Part shown: piece after piece, positions 23,409 through 36,210 of the stretch
How the letters are laid out: each line of letters opens with the position of its first letter
Position numbering within the stretch: position 1 is the stretch's first letter
Source of the DNA: Lingula anatina
Taxonomy: Eukaryota; Brachiopoda; Lingulata; Lingulida; Lingulidae
DNA length: 64,000 nucleotides
Direction of reading: 5' to 3'
Assembly: GCF_001039355.2 (NCBI RefSeq)
Contig: NW_019773513.1
Span: 1,324,366 to 1,388,365, forward strand
Program-made: the position numbers and the translations under genes
The notes under the pieces: model-generated
Databases searched by the model: none
What the model saw: only the letters and a program-made list of their open reading frames with translations
Told to the model about the DNA's origin: nothing

Positions 23409-23708
23409 TTTTCTAGTTTCTAGTTTGTTTTGTTTTGTTTTTGTTTTTGTTTGGTGAGTTTACTTGCAATTAATATTTTATCTCATTTTATTGATGTGTT
23501 GATTACCACAGTCCCATATAATATACCACATAAAATGTACACTGATAAATGAATATAATAATGAAATAAAGAACTCAAATAAGGTCAGACAATATATTTT
23601 AGGAAATATAACTACAAACTGCAGGCATACTGAAATGCTCTCTATTTGTCAAATGGATAGTGCTGAACAGAAAAATAGGTCTAAAAGGTGAATTCGTGCA
23701 ACAACAAG

Positions 23709-23846
23709 ACATATATGCAAATGAAAATGGTTGTGATTGGATGGTTTCTCATATGGCCCCTCTGTTAAGATGGACACTGCAACACTGAAACAGCATCGAG
23801 TGAAACAGCCTTGCTACTGGGAGGTCTCACTGCCTGATCAGACGAG
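23709..23846 (+). promoter_or_regulatory. Copy of 5' exon/promoter block (orphan)
   Basis: Octamer ATGCAAAT (23715-23722), GATTGG and an intact donor GAG|GTAAGT at 23847. No signal-peptide exon follows before the contig join at 24880. The E-box of the gene-1 copy is CATATGG here. Confidence 0.35.
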
Positions 23847-23995
23847 GTAAGTTTTATCACTAAGCTGGCACAGTATTAAACCAGGCCTTAAAAACAGTTC
23901 TGCTTTTGCTAACTGGAGCCTCAGATTTGTGACACAAAAGCCCAAATTAACAACTCTAGCCATGAATTCAGTACCCAAACGAAAAAGTAGAGGAT

Positions 23996-24118
23996 GAGAG
24001 AGGTGATACCGCCTCCTGGTATTGTACCACCAGCTGGAGTAAGTGCATTTGATATAGAAGCAAAAAAGTGACACCACCTCCAGTGTTGTGTTTGACAAGC
24101 TCTACTAAATGCAGTAAA
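23996..24118 (+). repeat. Proline-rich exon-like repeat, copy 1
   Basis: Reads REVIPPPGIVPPAGVSAF on the plus strand, then a shifted frame TPPPVLCLTSSTKC. Copies occur at 27890-28012, 44466-44588 and 57153-57283. Stops and a frameshift break it here. Confidence 0.4.
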
Positions 24119-24125
24119 CAAAAGT

Positions 24126-24879
24126 TTTCAATATTTTCATTGAAAATTACAATTTAAAACAAAATCATGGGGAAAAGTAAAAAAATTAAATCCAAATTTG
24201 TGAAGTGCGGTTCATGCTGAAAAGTAGGTCAAAGGTCGATTTCAAGATCACAGTTAGATTGCCAGCATATGACTTCCTATTCAAGTTGAACAGTAGCTAT
24301 GGGGATATTTTGCTAATTTTGGAGATATCACAGATAGAAATTTTGCAAGATTCAGCCCATGGTGACAAGTAGGTCTAAGGTCAATTTTAAGGTCAAAGTT
24401 GAATTATCAGTATATGACTTCCTATTCAAGTTCCATAGTAACAATGGACGAAACTATGGGAGTTTTTTGAGGGAGTTATTTCAGTTATTTGAAGGGCTGG
24501 TCACTGGGTCAGTTTAAATATGGTGTTTTGGAGAACAAATAGTACCATTTGGTACGGTTTAGAACTATGATTCATCTAGTCAAATTTCTAGTTTGAAAAG
24601 AGAAATAATAGTGTGCTTTATTTCAGAAATTGAAGGGGAGAGGAGGGTCAAATTCCCCTTGGTGCCCCTAAATTTGCCAATGTATACTAATGAAATACAG
24701 TTGCATTTGGGTTTGCATTTAGCATTTTTTTTCTTTTTTGCTTGGCCAAATTACAATTTTTTTCATCAGTTTTTTATTTGTCTTAAACAAGCCATTTCAA
24801 CCTTATTTTCGATTAGACACTTTATGTTAGTTTCAGCATTTGGCGAATGTTAGCACAACCCCAGTTTTGAATCAGAAAA
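24126..24879. repeat. Block duplicated without indels at 30611-31364
   Basis: The offset is a constant 6485 bases and the two segments appear identical over nearly the whole length. It ends at the 'n' of 24880 while its partner starts just after the 'n' at 30610. This is most simply an unmerged overlap or second haplotype in the assembly. It contains two roughly 150-bp tandem units with AGTAGGTCAAAGGTC and CATATGACTTCCTATTCAAG. Confidence 0.7.
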
Positions 24880-25059
24880 NACACATCTGTGTCTGTACAT
24901 AAAAAGGCACATACGGTATTTTTTTAAAAGAATATTGGGTGTCAAAGGGAGCACTAGTAATAACTTAGTGCATAACTGAGTTTATATTATGAAAACGGGA
25001 GATACCTTTTAATTAGAAAGCTATGATTTTGTAAAATATTGATTGAAAATCCGCTCCTT

Positions 25060-25790
25060 GAAAATTGTATTATATAACAGCATGCTATCCAGATCTGCTT
25101 AAAATTTTTTTGATGGGTAATGTGAGTATGGAATGGACAGGAGATATTTTGTCATTTATTTTTCACGAAAATATATCAGATAATTTTTTCCTGTCCTTAA
25201 AAGAGCAAAGGGTGAAAGATAATTTTAGACAAACATTGACCAGAGAAATATCCAGAAGGATTAAAGGGCTATTGTACCAACATCTTGTTGATAATTTTAT
25301 AGTGCAATTCTATTTCAATAAGCCAATTTCACATAATTATAAGGAATTAATTGCCAAATTTAGACTTTCATCATATAATCTAGTTGTAGAAACTGGAAGG
25401 TAAACAGACACAAACATTAAGAACCTGTAAACTACCTATTTTAAATGATATCAAGGATGAATTTAATTTTATTCTTAAATGTCCTTGCTACAAAACGATT
25501 GGATAGAAATACATCAAAATTTTATTATTCAAAGGAAAGTGTTTTCAAGCTAATTAAATTGTTTTCACTTAACAATATTATACAATAAAACAACTTAGGT
25601 AAGTACTTAAAATGTGTGTTGGAGTTACGATAAACGTCAGTCTGATAAGTTTTTATTATTACTATTAGTATTGTTGTAGCAGTTGCATTGCTGTTGTTGT
25701 TATGACTTTATACAGGTATTATGACTGCATTTCATTCTGATGAGCCAAAGGGCTCAATGGTTTAATGAATTGAATTAAATTGAATTTCAC
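25060..25790 (+). mobile_element. LINE fragment, ORF2 C-terminus and 3' tail
   Basis: A 112-codon frame (25065-25403) contains YKELIAKFRLSSYNLVVETG, which matches the 'LR.S.H.L.IE.GRY' block also seen near residue 560 of the intact LINE ORF at 38420 (CRISNHNLQVEKGRY). It is followed by a CPCYKT-like remnant and a tail with GAGCCAAAGGGCTCAATGG and TTGAA-type repeats. 5'-truncated. Confidence 0.5.
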
Positions 25791-27604
25791 AAGTAACATA
25801 GACCTCATACTGAATGATCAAAATATCCTCAAGTCATGCAAATGCAGTATTTTACACTAGTTGGGACAACCTTAATTAAATACCAGTTAATCAGGCACCT
25901 GTCTTTGCAAGGATATAAACATCACCGGTGAGAGCGGTGAATGGGTATGAATTGTTATCAGTAGTTTGAAAAGTCACCTTACAGGTAGATAACGGTAGCT
26001 CAGTTTGACAGCTTACTGAACTGGCTCTCACCTCTGGTGGCACGTTTGTCATCAGCGGATCACGTGATCACATAGCTCATGAACTCCCAGACCTAGCTAA
26101 AAGGGAGGTTTTTTAAGCTCAAAATTACCTCCAAATTTTACAATTAAATTGATGAGCACCCATCTAAGAATATAATTCTTAGTATTTAACTGTAAGATTA
26201 AACAAGTTTTAAGATAATAATGGTCTCAATCTCTATTTCCATCCTTAGCTGCACTAGTGTAATTGTATATTTTAATACTGAGAGAGAGAGGGAGAGAGAG
26301 AGAGAGTGTGTGTGTGTGTGTGTGTGTGAGTATATGTGTGTATAATTCATATTTGAAAATTAATTAAAATATTGTATTTTGTTTGCTTTTATGTAAAAGA
26401 GTACAGTTACTAGCCAGTTACTAAAAGCTCAGTATAACTCATATAGTGTATCAGTACATTTGCAACCAGCCTTTATGTTGCCTACCCTAATGTTGCAACC
26501 ACCTGTATTCATTTGACAACCAAATATTGACAAAAAGTATGTCATCCGAGGAAATTATTCAAAACAACAGACAATTCAGAAGACTAGAATTCACTTTTAC
26601 CTCATGCCAAGTAAGTGAAAAAAGGGGAGGGGACTCACTACTCATTTCGGTTCAGATAAAGTTTTGCTTTCAAACAGTTTTACTTATTTTTAATGCCAAA
26701 TAACAATGCAGGTAATATGTTGTAATCAGACTTCCAATACTTATGCTGAGAGAAAGAGGATAACAGAAAACTGGCCAATAAGAGAATTTACTACAGCAGA
26801 CTTGGGGCACATTCAGAACAGATAATCCAAGTACTAAATGGTCCGCCAAATAAATATGGTGGACCCACTTCAAAAGAGATGCCACTTATTCCATGATGGT
26901 CTTCCCACCTCCACATGTGCCGTTGCTGCAGTGACCTGGCATTTATACATTGGAGCAGAGATTTAATTCATTTTTAGACACGTGTGGAGACGGACAGACC
27001 ATTGGGGAATCAGTGGCATCGCTTCTGAAGTGGGGTCAGCCATTTTTCTAGTTTCTAGTTTGCTTTGTTTTGTTTTTTTATTTTTTTACTTATTTATTAT
27101 TATTATTATTATTATTTATTATTATTTTTTTTTTATAAATTGATAATAAACCTAGGATGAACCTCGCTGACAATCATTAGGATAATTTTTACGGATCATA
27201 TGTAAAAATTCCTGCAGGTTTGGAACATTTACATCTGCCAGAGAGGCTAGGAAAGAGCCTCAGAGACATTGCTTTCAAAGATGTCACCAAACATATATGT
27301 GACACCTGATTGTTCTTAACACCTTTGTCAATAGCTAAAGCAAATTTGGTGAGTTTACTTGCAATTCATATTTTATCTCATTTTATTGATGTGTTGATTA
27401 GCACAGTCCCATATAATATACCACATAAAATGTACACTGATAAATGAATATAGTAATGAAATAAAGAACTCAAATAAGGTCAGACAATATATTTTAGAAA
27501 ATATAACTACAAACTGCAGGCACACTGAAAAGCTCTTTATTTGTCAAATGGATAGTGCTGAACAGAAAAATAGGTCTAAAAGGTGAATTCGTGCAACAAC
27601 AAGA

Positions 27605-27740
27605 CATATATGCAAATGAAAATGGTTGTGATTGGATGGTTTTTCATATGGCCCCTCTGTTAAGATGGACACTGCAACACTGAAACAGCATCGAGTAAAC
27701 AGCCTTGCTACTGGGAGGTCTCACTGCCTGATCAGACGAG
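27605..27740 (+). promoter_or_regulatory. Copy of 5' exon/promoter block (orphan)
   Basis: Octamer ATGCAAAT (27610-27617), GATTGG, donor GAG|GTAAGT at 27741. Near-identical to the copy at 23709. No signal-peptide exon follows. Confidence 0.35.
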
Positions 27741-27889
27741 GTAAGTTTTATCACTAAGCTGGCACAGTATTAAATCAGGCCTTAAAAACAGTTCTGCTTT
27801 TGCTAACTGGAGCCTCAGATTTGTGACACAAAAGCCCAAATTAACAACTCTAGCCATGAATTCAGTACCCAAACGAAACAGTAGAGGAT

Positions 27890-28012
27890 GAGAGAGGTGA
27901 TACCGCCTCCTGGTATTGTACCACCAGCTGGAGTAAGTGCATTCGATATAAAAGCAAAAAAGTGACACCACCTCCAGTGTTGTGTTTGACAAGCTCTACT
28001 AAATGCAGTAAA
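27890..28012 (+). repeat. Proline-rich exon-like repeat, copy 2
   Basis: As the copy at 23996, with only a few substitutions; the same frameshift is present, so the two share a broken ancestor. Confidence 0.4.
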
Positions 28013-28576
28013 CAAAAGTTTTCAATATTTTCATTGAAAATTACAATTTAAAACAAAATCATGGGGAAAAGTAAAAAAAAATTAAATCCAAATTTGTGAA
28101 GTGCGGTTCATGCTGAAAAGTAGGTCAAAGGTCAATTTCAAGATCACAATTAGCTTGCCAGCATATGACTTCCTATTCAAGTTGAACAGTAGCTATGGGG
28201 ATATTTTGCTAATTTTGGAGATATCACAGATATAAATTTTGCAAGATTCAGCCCATGGTGACAAGTAGGTCTAAGGTCAATTTTAAGGTCAAAGTTGAAT
28301 TATCAGTATATGACTTCCTATTCAAGTTCCATAGTAACAATGGACGAATCTATGAGTTTATCAGTTATTTGAAGGGCTGGTCACTGGGTCAGTTTAAATA
28401 TGGTGTTTTGGAGAACAAATTGTACCATTTGGTACGGTTTAGAACTATGATTAATCTAGTCAAATTTCTAGTTTCAAAAGAGAAATAATAGTGTGCTTTA
28501 TTTCAGAAATTCAAGGGGAGAGGAGGGTCAAATTCCCCTTGCTGCCCCTAAATTTGCCAATGTATACTAATGAAAT

Positions 28577-29095
28577 AAATAAAATAATAAAGAAATAATA
28601 AAGGTTTATTGTGTTCCTTGCAATATATAAGACATATATTGAATGTATATGTATAAAAGTATAAAGATGTAGTACTAAAATAGAGCTTTAAGATAAATTC
28701 TAAGTTATAAAACCAATAATGAGGTTAAAAATGGTGATTCGTTGTTATTTTCAAAAGCTAAAAGTTCATGGATAGACCTTGATCATTGACACGTATATAA
28801 ACAGTATGGGATAAAAGTGTTTCTATATCTTTTTGTCCGACATGGTAAAACATATCTATAAACATTCCTTAGGTCCTTTTCTATGACACGAGTGTTAGGT
28901 AAAAGATGGTTCAATCTATGTGTACACAGTTTTATCTCATTAAATAATTTTTTGCATAGGTCAGTACGCCGAGATTTCAAGGTAGGTAATTCAGTGATGT
29001 CCATTGCTTCGTTGTAAGTGAGTTCAGGGTATATAATATGAAGAGCCCTTTTTTGGATGTTCTCTAAGGCTTTAGATTGCTGTGCGGTAATTCCA
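28577..29095 (-). mobile_element. 5'-truncated LINE insertion with 5-bp target duplication
   Basis: The minus-strand frame (28783-29160, running past the 5' junction) carries LENIQKRALHIIYPE, then LPTLKSRRTDLCKKLFNEI and RYRNTFIPYCL, the C-terminal signature of invertebrate CR1/L2-type LINEs. GAAAT lies on both sides (28572-28576 and 29096-29100). The otherwise matching blocks at 24692 and at about 31177 have a single GAAAT and no insertion. The 3' tail is AT-rich (TTATTATTTCTTTATTATTT). Confidence 0.7.
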
Positions 29096-29285
29096 GAAAT
29101 ACAGTTGCATTTGGGTTTGCATTTAGCATTTTTTTTCTTTTTTGCTTGGCCAAATGACAATTTTTTTCATCAGTTTTTTATTTGTCTTAAACAAGCCATT
29201 TCAACCTTACTTTTGATTAGACACTTTATGTTAGTTTCAGCATTTGGCGAATGTTAGCACAACCCCAGGCTTGAATAAAAAAAAN

Positions 29286-30609
29286 ACAACCCCAGTTTTG
29301 AATCAGAAAACCAGCCTGATTGGATCCCTTTTCTGGAAGTAATGCAGTTTTTCACATATTTGCCTTTTCAGTATGAGACTCAAAACTCCCACTCATATGA
29401 AGTAATATCGTAGTTAAATGTTCTAAATTTCCATGCCAGGTTCAGCTGTGAATTAAAAATTGGTGGTGATTTTGCTATTAATCATTTTGCAACATTGCTT
29501 CAAAGCTGACAAAGAAAAAAAAATTTGTGCACTGCCACCACAAACACTATGAAAGGAAAGCTTACTAGTATTTTTCAACTAACAAGAATGATCTTTGGGA
29601 TTGACATCAAGCTCAAATTAGAATACCAACTTGATGGGATCATTTTTCTTGAATTAATGCAATACTTTGTGAAAAATTAATTTTTCTCATTCAGGCATTT
29701 TCATTGTGAACTCTTATGGGCCTGAAGCCTTATGCTAGTTTTGTATTCTTTATAAGCACATTACCTCTTGTCAGCATGATAGTAATTTAAAATTGGCATT
29801 GACTTTGCTGCTAAGCCTTACATAACAAATTAACAAATTAACTTTTTTTTGTATAATTTTTTTTATTTATGTCTGTACAACTGACAGCTTTACTGCCCTG
29901 TTCCATTTTTTCAAGTAAGATTTTTTAAAAATTACGTTACATAATATATTTCAGGATATATAACTTCTAACTGCAGTGCAGAAACAGGTCAAGCAATGCT
30001 AAGCAGAAAAAAAAACTTAATTTTTTAGGGAAAATTTGATTTGACATTTAATTCTAGATAAGACACCTTTAATAAAATTTGTACAATATAAAATACTTCT
30101 GTAGTAAATGAGGAGTTTCTTTATATCTGATCAACAGATACTTGTGAGAGTTCTTTCAGTCTTTTTGTTTGCCACTGTTAACAATGGTGTGCACACTCCC
30201 TCCAGCATGAAAAATAATTATTAACAGTTTAAAAGAATTTGCTTGAGCCAAGTATATGAAAATAAAATCGCTTGATTATTTTAATAAATTAATCAGTAAG
30301 TTGATAAAATGTGTTTATTTTCATAATAAATGCTAGTGAAAGGAAGGACTTCAGCTTTGTGAACCTTGGCTGCAAAGGCTGATGGTATTCAGTCAAAGTC
30401 AGACTTTTATGCCACATGCTGTGGACCCAGCAGGGTGTTTGCAATCAACACCATCTCGGCCAAGTAATACCACTAAACTGCACCATTGGGAAGTCCATGA
30501 AATGGATCCTATCACACCTCTCATGGGGATAATTTCTCATATATTTTTATAAATCAGTTCATATTTTGGCACGTCCCTGGGGTCCAAGGGGCTGGTCACC
30601 ATCACTTTG
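29286..30609. repeat. Block duplicated at about 31340-32663, up to contig joins
   Basis: Nearly identical to 31340-32663 (offset about 2054, a few 1-base indels in homopolymers) and bounded by 'n' at 29285 and 30610. Its right end contains the last bases of the TXNL4B terminal exon. No independent gene. Confidence 0.7.
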
Positions 30610-32588
30610 NTTTCAATATTTTCATTGAAAATTACAATTTAAAACAAAATCATGGGGAAAAGTAAAAAAATTAAATCCAAATTTGTGAAGTGCGGTTCAT
30701 GCTGAAAAGTAGGTCAAAGGTCGATTTCAAGATCACAGTTAGATTGCCAGCATATGACTTCCTATTCAAGTTGAACAGTAGCTATGGGGATATTTTGCTA
30801 ATTTTGGAGATATCACAGATAGAAATTTTGCAAGATTCAGCCCATGGTGACAAGTAGGTCTAAGGTCAATTTTAAGGTCAAAGTTGAATTATCAGTATAT
30901 GACTTCCTATTCAAGTTCCATAGTAACAATGGACGAAACTATGGGAGTTTTTTGAGGGAGTTATTTCAGTTATTTGAAGGGCTGGTCACTGGGTCAGTTT
31001 AAATATGGTGTTTTGGAGAACAAATAGTACCATTTGGTACGGTTTAGAACTATGATTCATCTAGTCAAATTTCTAGTTTGAAAAGAGAAATAATAGTGTG
31101 CTTTATTTCAGAAATTGAAGGGGAGAGGAGGGTCAAATTCCCCTTGGTGCCCCTAAATTTGCCAATGTATACTAATGAAATACAGTTGCATTTGGGTTTG
31201 CATTTAGCATTTTTTTTCTTTTTTGCTTGGCCAAATTACAATTTTTTTCATCAGTTTTTTATTTGTCTTAAACAAGCCATTTCAACCTTATTTTCGATTA
31301 GACACTTTATGTTAGTTTCAGCATTTGGCGAATGTTAGCACAACCCCAGTTTTGAATCAAAAAACCAGCCTGATTGGATCCCTTTTCTGGAAGTAATGCA
31401 GTTTTTCACATATTTGCCTTTTCAGTATGAGACTCAAAACTCCCACTCATATGAAGTAATATCGTAGTTAAATGTTCTAAATTTCCATGCCAGGTTCAGC
31501 TGTGAATTAAAAATTGGTGGTGATTTTGCTATTAATCATTATGCAACATTGCTTCAAAGCTGACAAAGAAAAAAAAATTGTGCACTGCCACCACAAACAC
31601 TATGAAAGGAAAGCTTACTAGTATTTTTCAACTAACAAGAATGATCTTTGGGATTGACATCAAGCTCAAATTAGAATACCAACTTGATGGGATCATTTTT
31701 CTTGAATTAATGCAATATTTTGTGAAAAATTAATTTTTCTCATTCAGGCATTTTCATTGTGAACTCTTATGGGCCTGAAGCCTTATGCTAGTTTTGTATT
31801 CTTTATAAGCACATTACCTCTTGTCAGCATGATAGTAATTTAAAATTGGCATTGACTTTGCTGCTAAGCCTTACATAACAAATTAACAAATTAACTTTTT
31901 TTTGTATAATTTTTTTTATTTATGTCTGTACAACTGACAGCTTTACTGCCCTGTTCCATTTTTTCAAGTAAGTTTTTTTAAAATTACGTTACATAATATA
32001 TTTCAGGATATATAACTTCTAACTGCAGTGCAGAAACAGGTCAAGCAATGCTAAGCAGAAAAAAAAACTTAATTTTTTAGGGAAAATTTGATTTGACATT
32101 TAATTCTAGATAAGACACCTTTAATAAAATTTGTACAATATAAAATACTTCTGTAGTAAATGAGGAGTTTCTTTATATCTGATCAACAGATACTTGTGAG
32201 AGTTCTTTCAGTCTTTTTGTTTGCCACTGTTAACAATGGTGTGCACACTCCCTCCAGCATGAAAAATAATTATTAACAGTTTAAAAGAATTTGCTTGAGC
32301 CAAGTATATGAAAATAAAATCGCTTGATTATTTTAATAAATTAATCAGTAAGTTGATAAAATGTGTTTATTTTCATAATAAATGCTAGTGAAAGGAAGGA
32401 CTTCAGCTTTGTGAACCTTGGCTGCAAAGGCTGATGGTATTCAGTCAAAGTCAGACTTTTATGCCACATGCTGTGGACCCAGCAGGGTGTTTGCAATCAA
32501 CACCATCTCGGCCAAGTAATACCACTAAACTGCACCATTGGGAAGTCCATGAAATGGATCCTATCACACCTCTCATGGGGATAATTTC

Positions 32589-32754
32589 TCATATATTTTT
32601 ATAAATCAGTTCATATTTTGGCACGTCCCTGGGGTCCAAGGGGCTGGTCACCATCACTTTGCCCTTCATGGCCCCTCTGTATAATACCTCCACAACATCG
32701 ATGAAGTCTTGCTTGGTCTTGAAGCTGCCGATGAACTTAGTGTGATCTGGTGTG
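32589..32754 (-). CDS. TXNL4B: TXNL4B homologue, terminal exon
   Basis: On the minus strand, after acceptor TTTCAG, the exon encodes [19 protein letters not shown], then [14 protein letters not shown] and [17 protein letters not shown], ending in TGA. This is the C-terminal part of thioredoxin-like protein 4B (Dim2), a nuclear thioredoxin-fold protein linked to the U5-type splicing machinery. The 166-bp exon keeps phase with the exon at 33191. The reading frame is fully intact. The N-terminal exon (first 40-45 residues in family members) was not found in the window. Confidence 0.85.
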
Positions 32755-33190
32755 CTGAAAATAACGATGAATTTTAAAGAAATGACTTATATGCATTTAC
32801 CTCATAAACCACATATATTTTGAGACAAATTTGTTCATAAACCATAAATTCAAGTTCTTAAACAATCAATAAAAGTACACATTGTTACAATGTACGTGAC
32901 ATTGGTAAGACAACCAAGTCTTGGGTAATGCTAGCAATTTTTTCCGCTTAATCAAACCACTATTTTTTATATCTTTTTTTCTCCAAATGGTTTAAATTTG
33001 ACTACAGTCAAACCAACCCTATTTTGTTTAGCAAATATAAGTCAGTTAAGCAATTATATTGGCAAGTGTAAGCGCTACCCCAGCCAGTAAGATATTTCGT
33101 ACATGTAACCCACTGTGTCTTTAGCAAAAGTCAGTATATATTATGACATGATTAGAAACCTTTCAACCCACTCAAATTCAGACCACTCAC

Positions 33191-33342
33191 CCCCAGTCCA
33201 CCTTCATGTGCTGTCCATTGAAGAAAAAAATGGTGGCAGGTATCAGAGTGATGTCAAAGTACTGCACATACACCGGGACCTCGTCCACTGACACGCAGTA
33301 GATCACCGCCATCTTCCTCAACTGCTCTGCAGTCTTCGATAG
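33191..33342 (-). CDS. TXNL4B: TXNL4B homologue, central exon
   Basis: A 152-bp minus-strand exon, acceptor TCTTCCAG, donor GTGAGT. It encodes [20 protein letters not shown], then [19 protein letters not shown] and HMKVDWG, the thioredoxin-fold core (beta strand AVIY and the cis-proline strand IPATIFFF) of the Dim1/Dim2 family. It joins the terminal exon through a shared glycine codon. Intact. The missing upstream exon would have to lie at higher coordinates on this strand; the EGF locus occupies that space, so this may be a partial duplicate or the 5' exon may be distant. Confidence 0.85.
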
Positions 33343-33663
33343 CTGGAAGACAGAAACAAGGTAGCATTTTATTTTATATAAACTTTATTGATGTGTTGAA
33401 TAGCACAGTCCTATATATTATACAAGATAAAATGTATATTGATAAATGTATATGGAAATGAAATAAAGAACTCAAATAAGGCTACATAATATATTTCAGG
33501 ATATACCTGTATACAGGTAACTTAAACTGCGGGCTACATGATATACTTAGGATATATAACATGCTGAAATGCACTCTGTTTGTCAAATGGCTACTGTAAG
33601 CTAAATGCTGAACAGAAAAAATAGGTCTAAAACCTGGCAAGGTAAATTGCGATCAACAAAGAG

Positions 33664-33780
33664 AAATATTGTGATTGGATGGTGTCTCACGTGGTCAATC
33701 AATAGGGAAACTGCGACACTGAAACAACATTGAGTGAAACAGCCTTGCTACTGGGAGGTCTCACTGCCTAATCAGGCAAG
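33664..33780 (+). promoter_or_regulatory. 5' exon/promoter block of EGF gene 2, octamer deleted
   Basis: It keeps GATTGG, CACGTGG and the donor AAG|GTAAGT (33781) but lacks the stretch with ATGCAAAT found in all five other copies. It is correctly placed about 2 kb before the signal exon at 35772. Confidence 0.45.
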
Positions 33781-35771
33781 GTAAGTTTTATCACTACACC
33801 GACACAGTATTAAATCAGGGCTTATAAACAGTTATGATTTTGCTTACTTGAGCCTCAAATTTGTGAGCACAAATGCCCAAATTAATAACCCCAGCCATGA
33901 ATGAAGTACTCCAACGTAAAATTTGTTGCCACAAGTCTGGTGTTTGACAACACAAACTGTTTATCCGCTTGTCATTCCATATGAGCTCAAGGTTGTCAAG
34001 AACGCACATACTGCTGTATTAGAACACATTATGGTTGATAAAAAACGGTATAGGGCCTATCAATTAATACAGCCAGAAATCGGGATGGAAGCTTGCAAGA
34101 GTTTTTGTGTCACCAAATGCTGGGCTTGTGGCAACTAATTTTATGTTGGCATTCTTAATTTGTGGCTGGAGTGATTAATCTGTTCATTTGTGCTCCCAAA
34201 TCTAAGGCTCATGTTAGCAAATGGCAGCTATATTGATTACGAGTCCTGTAAGTGAAACTTGTTTGCCACTGGGAGGTCTTACCGCCTGTTCTCATGAAGT
34301 AAATTTCATCATGAGGAACAAATCATCACCGCAATTCTCACTTTTAATTTATAATCATGTTGAGATAACATATTCATATCAGAATAAAAATATTCTGTTT
34401 CCTACATATCCATTTCTGGACTCGTGCCTTAAATATTGTGGACATTCTCAAATTTTGGTATTCTTATTTTTTGAAGACACTGTCACTTGATCAGACTTTT
34501 TGCACTGATTGAAACAACTAGCTGTCGTATATTAATATTATCCATAAGGTATGTGTTTAGAGCTCATATGTAGTATGGATAGTAGATAGTAAAAATACAT
34601 CAGTTTTATTTGTTTTAAGACTTTTATTACTCCACTAGTACTCCTTTTCTTTCATCAAAGAAATAGAAAGTGAAAAAATGTCACTGTTTTTTCGACTACA
34701 TGAGCATCCCTCACCTGAAGTGCTAACGACACCCTTTTAAGTCTATTTTATCACAACTAAAGGTACTACAATCTGGCACAAGGAATAATTTTCATGAAAG
34801 GTTTACTTTTAATCATCAGTGAACAGGTGAAATAATACCTGGAACATTGTACTAGTATCTCACACCTCCTAACCAAATTTAAAACCAAATGCGTACACCA
34901 GATTGTGAAGGACACACACTCTAGTCTTTTTACCATGTCCATTTTCATGATATTACTTAGTTAAGGAGTTATGCTGGAGACCAATACTTAACTATCTCAC
35001 GTCAATTTATACAGCAGCAAAATTGGCAAATAATGCTTGGCCACCTTTTGCTATTAATTAAGCATGTAGGGTGGTGAATTAAGCAGAAAAAATAAAATAA
35101 TAAATAAATAAATAAATGAATAAGAGTTTGAGCAAATAGGTGTTCATTTTTATTGCAATAATATTACCTACTGTATATTTACTGCTGCAGCAGAAGTTGA
35201 AATAATGAAATTGATAAAATGCCTTTATTCAAGCTACATTAAGTGTGGTAACGGTTTAGATAGATGAAGTGGGAAGTGATATGCCACTTAATTGGTTATG
35301 CCCTCATTTAAATTTGTCAGAACCTATAATATCTGAAGTACAGTTTACAGTTTTTCATCATGCAAAATAATAGATACAATAAAATGCTGTTTAAAAACAT
35401 TTCAACACTGTTGATTTGAGAAAGAGCGAGAGAGAGAGAGATGCAATATTTTATGAAAATTTAATTTATTCTTATTCTTGCATTTTCATTGTAAACTCTT
35501 ATGGGCCTGAAGCCTTATGCTAGATTTGTATTCTTCACAACCATATTACCTCTTGATTATATCTAAAATTTGGTGTTGGTTTTGCTGTTAAGCCTTAATA
35601 ATATGTAAAAATTGACAATTTGAAATTAACTTATTTTGTGCATCAATTTTTGGCATTTATGTCTGTACATTTGACAGCTTTGCTGCCCTGTTCCATTTTT
35701 CATTGATTTAAAGATTTCTTATTGTTGCTGAAAAACTGAAGCAATTTGTTCATATTTTATTTCATTCATAG

Positions 35772-35889
35772 CATTGTAAGCTACAAAGAAAAAAAAAAAA
35801 GAAAAAGAAAATCAACCAATCAGTGATGGGATTGTTGCCGCTCCTTGTTCTGGTATTAATGGTGTGTGTCTCGGTCATTGACTCACAAG
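35772..35889 (+). CDS. Signal-peptide exon of secreted multi-EGF protein, gene 2
   Basis: Acceptor TTCATAG|CATTG, ATG at 35826, donor GTAAGT at 35890. The encoded peptide begins MGLLPLLVLVLMVC and ends VIDSQ: the same signal as gene 1 with Leu-to-Pro and Thr-to-Ile changes. It ends in phase 1. Joined to the exons at 41244, 42011, 42667 and 43176 it predicts a protein of about 160 residues: signal, one classic EGF, two EGF_3-type domains and a short basic tail. Confidence 0.72.
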
Positions 35890-36210
35890 GTAAGTAGAGG
35901 GGCCAGACTGACGACTGACAGAGAACAATATATCTGGAAAGAGTACACTTAACTAGTGTAACAATCGACATAGAGGTACATGTGCAAATACAGTGTTCAA
36001 CATAGGGATGCTAATAGTTTATAAAAAATTGGACCAGTTGGAGAAAAGAGTTAAGCCAGCATAATTAAATATCATACTGAGTCTGCCCTACCCCACTGCA
36101 ACCGTCAGTGTAAACGGGGCGTGATAATTAAGCAATACCCCGCCAATGAAGTTATTATATAATAATCATTTTGTTTTGAAATACGTAGAGATGTCAAATC
36201 CATGAACTAA

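Noticed and set aside
24593-24853. 86-codon frame MKREIIVCF, present twice identically
   Set aside because: The identity comes from an assembly-level duplicate; the frame covers a poly-T stretch and has no domain.
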